From: a virus
DNA: 56,637 nucleotides
IMG/VR virus record: IMGVR_UViG_3300035698_015386
Coordinates: 1-56,637 of that record
Direction: 5' to 3' (one strand)
The position numbers and the translations under genes are program-made. This document shows, one piece after another, positions 54,099-56,637 of this stretch (position 1 is the first letter of the stretch; each line of letters begins with the position of its first letter). Under the pieces are notes generated by a model. That model was not told the DNA's origin. It was given only the letters and a program-made list of their open reading frames with translations, and ran no database searches.

Positions 54099-54341
54099 AT
54101 GAAGATACCTGATCCGGTTGCAAAATATGGCGAGGCTGTAATGGCCCATAATTATAGGTCAAAGCCTAAGGATGGTTCAGAGATGTGGGAAAGCGGAACG
54201 GTCAGTTCTCTAAGTTATGAATGTAATTTCGGCCCTGGGTTTCAGTGGTTGTATCGTGTTCGGTTAGTCAGAAAAACATCTTCTGATGGGCCGATTTTTC
54301 TGCATGTGGGTGATGATGGAATTGATAAAAACATAGGTTAA
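54099..54341 (+). CDS. small hypothetical protein
   Basis: The ATG at 54099 follows GGAG; the 80-residue product is strand-rich (SYECNFGPGFQWLYRVRLV). It starts soon after the integrase and could be an excisionase-like or accessory protein, but it has no helix-turn-helix. Confidence 0.45.
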   Translation: MKIPDPVAKYGEAVMAHNYRSKPKDGSEMWESGTVSSLSYECNFGPGFQWLYRVRLVRKTSSDGPIFLHVGDDGIDKNIG

Positions 54342-54343
54342 AA

Positions 54344-54706
54344 ATGAATTATTATTTAAAAAGATTCCTTTTAACATTTATAGCGTATCCAGTATTAATT
54401 TTCTGGCTCACAATATTTCTCATTGTACACTGGTCTGATCTCGTCCATGCGGACTGGCGTGATACCGTTGTCGCCATATACCCTATGAGTTCGGCTCATA
54501 CCACAACTGATATCTATCATAACGGATACGATTTCACAAATGGTGGAGCAGCACTAACGAGAGGTATTGAGAACGAAACAGACGGAGCTTATTACTTTGA
54601 TACTTCCGCCGATGATGAAATGACTCTTGCATATGGTGACGCAGGGTTGATTCAAAACGACACTGCGCTTGATGCACAAAGGGTCGTTAGTTACCATGAT
54701 TTCTAA
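54344..54706 (+). CDS. exported lectin-like fragment
   Basis: The 120-residue protein has an N-terminal membrane span (about 5-28), then a LamG/concanavalin-like first part (YHNGYDFTNGGAALTRGI, GAYYFDTSADDEMTLAYG). Such domains usually continue, but this one stops after an unusual end. It lies immediately before the tmRNA 3'-end copy. It may be the first piece of a larger surface protein cut by integration or recombination. Confidence 0.4.
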   Translation: MNYYLKRFLLTFIAYPVLIFWLTIFLIVHWSDLVHADWRDTVVAIYPMSSAHTTTDIYHNGYDFTNGGAALTRGIENETDGAYYFDTSADDEMTLAYGDAGLIQNDTALDAQRVVSYHDF

Positions 54707-54832
54707 CCCAAACTTAGCCGCTTTTTAGTGTACGTGAGAAACGATGATAAATCAAATGGTTAACATTTTTAAAATACGAGGATTGAAAATAAAGAATTTA
54801 AGTGATTGTTTTTATTGTGGACATGACTTACC

Positions 54833-54862
54833 GGACGCGGGTTCGACTCCCGCCGCCTCCAT
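54833..54862 (+). other. copy of the 3' end of a host tmRNA (ssrA)
   Basis: GGACGCGGGTTCGACTCCCG then CCGCCTCCA is the T-arm and acceptor end of tmRNA in many bacteria. The full tmRNA is absent, so this is a fragment such as remains at an attachment site. The terminator follows at 54878. Confidence 0.7.
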
Positions 54863-54877
54863 AACCAAACCTTTATT

Positions 54878-54915
54878 AAAGCCCTGTTATCATTCGATAG
54901 CGGGGCTTTTCTTTT
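54878..54915 (+). terminator. strong intrinsic terminator
   Basis: A 14-bp stem (AAAGCCCTGTTATC with GATAGCGGGGCTTT) around ATTC is followed by TCTTTT. The A-run on the left makes it work in both directions. It probably travelled with the tmRNA end or ends the integrase transcript. Confidence 0.8.
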
Positions 54916-55010
54916 GGTCACTAAAAAGCCTCGGATTTAATATCATAAACATAAAACAGGATGCAGTGGAGAGTTTGTAATCACAGACATTACGGTGAAA
55001 GGAGAAATAA

Positions 55011-55313
55011 ATGAGAAACCCAAAAGAACACGAATTAAAGACTGACCCAGAACCCTTTAATGACGTTTGGTGCGGATTGAAAACATTCGATATTCGCCAT
55101 AACGACAGGGGTTTTATGGAGGGCGACTTACTTATTCTAAAAGAAACAACTTACACAGGGTCCCAAATAAGAGGCGGTATGCCATTGGAATATGCGGGAC
55201 GAGAAATCATTGTTGTTGTAAGGCATATTCTTTACGGCGCTGGTAATGATTATGGCCTAGATGGAACTTGGGTGATTATGTCAATTCATGTCCAGGGAAA
55301 TTACTTTGTATAG
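55011..55313 (+). CDS. DUF3850 (ASCH/PUA-like) protein
   Basis: The 100-residue protein reads HELKTDPEPF...GLKTFDIRHNDRGFMEGDLL, the signature of the DUF3850 group in the ASCH/PUA-like RNA-binding superfamily. The function is unknown in phages, but RNA modification or sensing is suspected from the fold. It starts behind AAAGGAG. Confidence 0.7.
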   Translation: MRNPKEHELKTDPEPFNDVWCGLKTFDIRHNDRGFMEGDLLILKETTYTGSQIRGGMPLEYAGREIIVVVRHILYGAGNDYGLDGTWVIMSIHVQGNYFV

Positions 55314-55340
55314 GTTCGGTAGTTACAGTGATTACCAAAT

Positions 55341-55521
55341 GTGGATTAAAAGTGGATTAAAGAATGGATTATGGAAAACATGGAATTTTGTAAGTGCTTG
55401 ATTTTAAAGTGGGCCGTGAAGGAATCGAACCTTCAACCTACTGATTAAGAGTTATGTGGTTGGCTTGCAAGCTTCCGTATTTATTCTTTATATTTGCACT
55501 GATTTAATCCATGTGGATTAA
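55341..55521. other. probable attP with tRNA-Lys core and arm-type repeats
   Basis: The core at 55410-55455 (minus strand) is the 3' half of a tRNA-Lys (anticodon loop CTCTTAA, T-arm, CGGCCCA acceptor end) without the matching 5' half. Around it lie GTGGATTAA repeats at 55341, 55352 and a near copy at 55364, one to one-and-a-bit helical turns apart, and an inverted pair TTAATCCATGTGGATTAA at 55504-55521. Core plus arm sites is the layout bound by tyrosine integrases. The integrase gene lies 1.3 kb upstream. Confidence 0.7.
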
Positions 55522-55557
55522 CCCATTATTAGAGGCAATATTGCCGAGGAGGGTTGG

Positions 55558-55791
55558 ATGAGGGTTTTGGATTATGTTAAATATATATTAGCCGATCCTG
55601 AAATGCCGGATGATTTTGCGGATGCTGTTTTATGGGGCTGTACCGGATATCCTTCATTTTGGATAGAGGGCCCGCCGATAAAGTGCCTTACAAAACAATT
55701 AAGACATGCGAAAAGGTCACTTGCGAGGGGATTTACTATAGACCAAATACACATGGGCGAGGACAAGATATTGCCGAGGAGGACAGGGTAG
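55558..55791 (+). CDS. small hypothetical protein
   Basis: The 77-residue product starts behind GAGGAGG and contains AVLWGCTGYPSFWIEG, an aromatic segment recurrent in small phage proteins, and a basic helix (TKQLRHAKRSL). The function is unknown. It leads the accessory operon after attP. Confidence 0.5.
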   Translation: MRVLDYVKYILADPEMPDDFADAVLWGCTGYPSFWIEGPPIKCLTKQLRHAKRSLARGFTIDQIHMGEDKILPRRTG

Positions 55792-56001
55792 ATGTTACGA
55801 TTTATCATTAAACAGAAAAAGAAAGATAGTATCTCAGAAGCAACAACCGAAGAGTTTATTACTGTTAAAGAATCGTGCCCGTTGCTTGAAGAGGTTTTGG
55901 CGCATAGTATCAATACCCGATATAGATATGTAAATTTCGAACTTGTTGGCGTTGAGGTTTTACCCACGCCAAGCGTACAAGAAAAAGGAGAGGAAACATG
56001 A
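55792..56001 (+). CDS. small hypothetical protein
   Basis: The 69-residue product follows the preceding stop directly and its own stop overlaps the next start (ATGA). It has a basic N-terminus and strands (RYVNFELVGVEVL). No family is recognised. Confidence 0.45.
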   Translation: MLRFIIKQKKKDSISEATTEEFITVKESCPLLEEVLAHSINTRYRYVNFELVGVEVLPTPSVQEKGEET

Positions 56002-56045
56002 AAACCTTGAGTGAAATAATCAGTATTTGCAGGGATGGTGGATGA
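55998..56045 (+). CDS. possible 15-aa ORF, perhaps a gene remnant
   Basis: MKTLSEIISICRDGG lies behind AAAAAGGAGAGG, and both ends overlap neighbours (ATGA). The opening resembles the first residues of longer phage proteins (a helix followed by DG), so it may be the remnant of a truncated gene kept for coupling. Confidence 0.35.
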   Translation: MKTLSEIISICRDGG

Positions 56046-56365
56046 TAGAAATTGTTATGCTGGTTTGGTTACATTTTTTTGCTGATTTTGTACTGCAAAC
56101 AGATAAAGTCGCTATAAATAAAAGCAGCAGTTCTGTTTATTTGCTTTTACATTGTATGATTTATGCCGCACCATTTATATTAATTTTTGGTTTGGGGTTT
56201 TCGCTTATTGCTGGAGCCTTGCATTTTGTTGTTGATTTCGGCACTTCTCGACTAACTACTTATTTGTGGAGGAAAGAAGAGCGCCATTGGTTTTTTGTTA
56301 CCATTGGATTCGATCAGGCAATTCACTTAACCTGTTTAATCTTGGCACTTATATATTTAAAATGA
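56042..56365 (+). CDS. DUF3307-like membrane protein
   Basis: I place the start at the ATG at 56042, giving 107 residues. It has four spans and the motif WLHFFADFVLQTDKVAINKS, matching the DUF3307 family of small membrane proteins. The function is unknown. Its stop overlaps the next start (ATGA). Confidence 0.65.
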   Translation: MIEIVMLVWLHFFADFVLQTDKVAINKSSSSVYLLLHCMIYAAPFILIFGLGFSLIAGALHFVVDFGTSRLTTYLWRKEERHWFFVTIGFDQAIHLTCLILALIYLK

Positions 56366-56637
56366 CCAAGCTATGCCCAACCTGCCACAACGAACTACAA
56401 GAAGGTGAGTCGCTATGCCCTGATTGTATAGTGGACGATGCTCTCAAGGGTCTTGACGAGGATCTTGAGAGTGATATAAAGGTTGATAATAACGATGAAT
56501 CAAGGAGTGTGAGGGGGATGATTATGAAACGATTAATACCAATTATATTACTATGTGTGATGACGACAAGTGCTTGGGCTGAAGTGCTCATCAAGAAAGA
56601 CTCTTTTTTTGAAAATAAAAAAGAGTACAATGTTGAC
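56362..56637 (+). CDS. zinc-ribbon protein, 5' part, continuing at 8-307 across the join
   Basis: The ATG at 56362 overlaps the stop of the membrane-protein gene. The first 22 residues hold CPTC ... CPDC, a zinc ribbon, followed by an acidic linker (LDEDLESDIKVDNNDE) and VRG before MIMKRLIPI, the beginning of the exported protein at position 8. The frame is open across the closure, giving 151 residues. A ribosome site before the internal ATG may give a second, shorter product. Confidence 0.65.
   Translation, partial: MTKLCPTCHNELQEGESLCPDCIVDDALKGLDEDLESDIKVDNNDESRSVRGMIMKRLIPIILLCVMTTSAWAEVLIKKDSFFENKKEYNVD
56511..56637. repeat. terminal direct repeat, right copy
   Basis: Identical to bases 1-127. 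It contains the start of the gene that continues at position 8 and should be removed once when the circle is closed. Confidence 0.9.

Noticed and set aside
54744-54980. 78-aa open frame after the lectin-like ORF
   Set aside because: It runs through the tmRNA 3' end and the terminator stem, which are nucleic-acid features, and has no ribosome site.
55410-55455. tRNA gene on the minus strand
   Set aside because: Only the 3' half is present. The bases before the anticodon loop do not pair with TCAGT and there is no D-arm or 5' acceptor strand.

Overview
The window is a complete, circularly closed genome of a temperate tailed phage. Bases 1-127 recur exactly at 56511-56637, the usual signature of an assembler closing a circle, so the unit is 56,510 bp and one gene runs across the join. 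The head and packaging set (GpA-type terminase, 671-aa portal, scaffold, coat, tail adaptors, propeller-like hub, internal ejection proteins, no tail tube, sheath or tape measure) fits a short-tailed, podovirus-like virion. An integrase, an attP copying the 3' half of a host tRNA, and a divergent repressor/Cro-like pair show lysogeny. Sec-type signal peptides, lipoboxes and an O-antigen-ligase-like protein point to a Gram-negative host. Strong AGGAGG sites and a pasted tmRNA 3' end fit a proteobacterial or desulfobacterial host, but the host is inferred only.

Layout. The minus strand from about 45,993 down to 1,285 is one long leftward programme: Cro-like regulator, small coupled genes, HNH protein, replication initiator, DnaB helicase, small zinc-binding and membrane proteins with an O-antigen-ligase-like gene, small and large terminase, a block of exported adhesin-like proteins, lysis genes, portal, a cluster of small paralogues, scaffold, coat, adaptors, fibre, hub, a GNAT-like protein, ejection proteins, and a 2,721-aa polyvalent protein. 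The plus strand from 46,012 through the join to 1,288 carries the repressor, a tetrapeptide-repeat protein behind a near-consensus promoter, an 876-nt non-coding leader, a recombination operon (PD-(D/E)XK nuclease, coiled-coil protein, RecT, SSB, NinB-like, HNH), the integrase, attachment sequences and small accessory genes.

Main points. (1) The coat gene is split by a group I intron that carries an HNH homing endonuclease; the P1 helix, the P, Q, R and S core elements and the exact splice sites can be read. (2) Eleven genes, several of them probable virion parts, start with a signal peptide. (3) SSB has lost its acidic tail to a +1 frame change, and the DDDIPF tail lies intact just downstream. 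(4) There are two host-RNA 3'-end copies, one from a tRNA-Lys (flanked by arm-type repeats) and one from tmRNA. (5) The replication initiator seems to start at AUU. (6) There are a 16-fold four-residue repeat protein, a family of three small paralogues, an attenuator-like terminator before the capsid genes, and several very small coupled genes.
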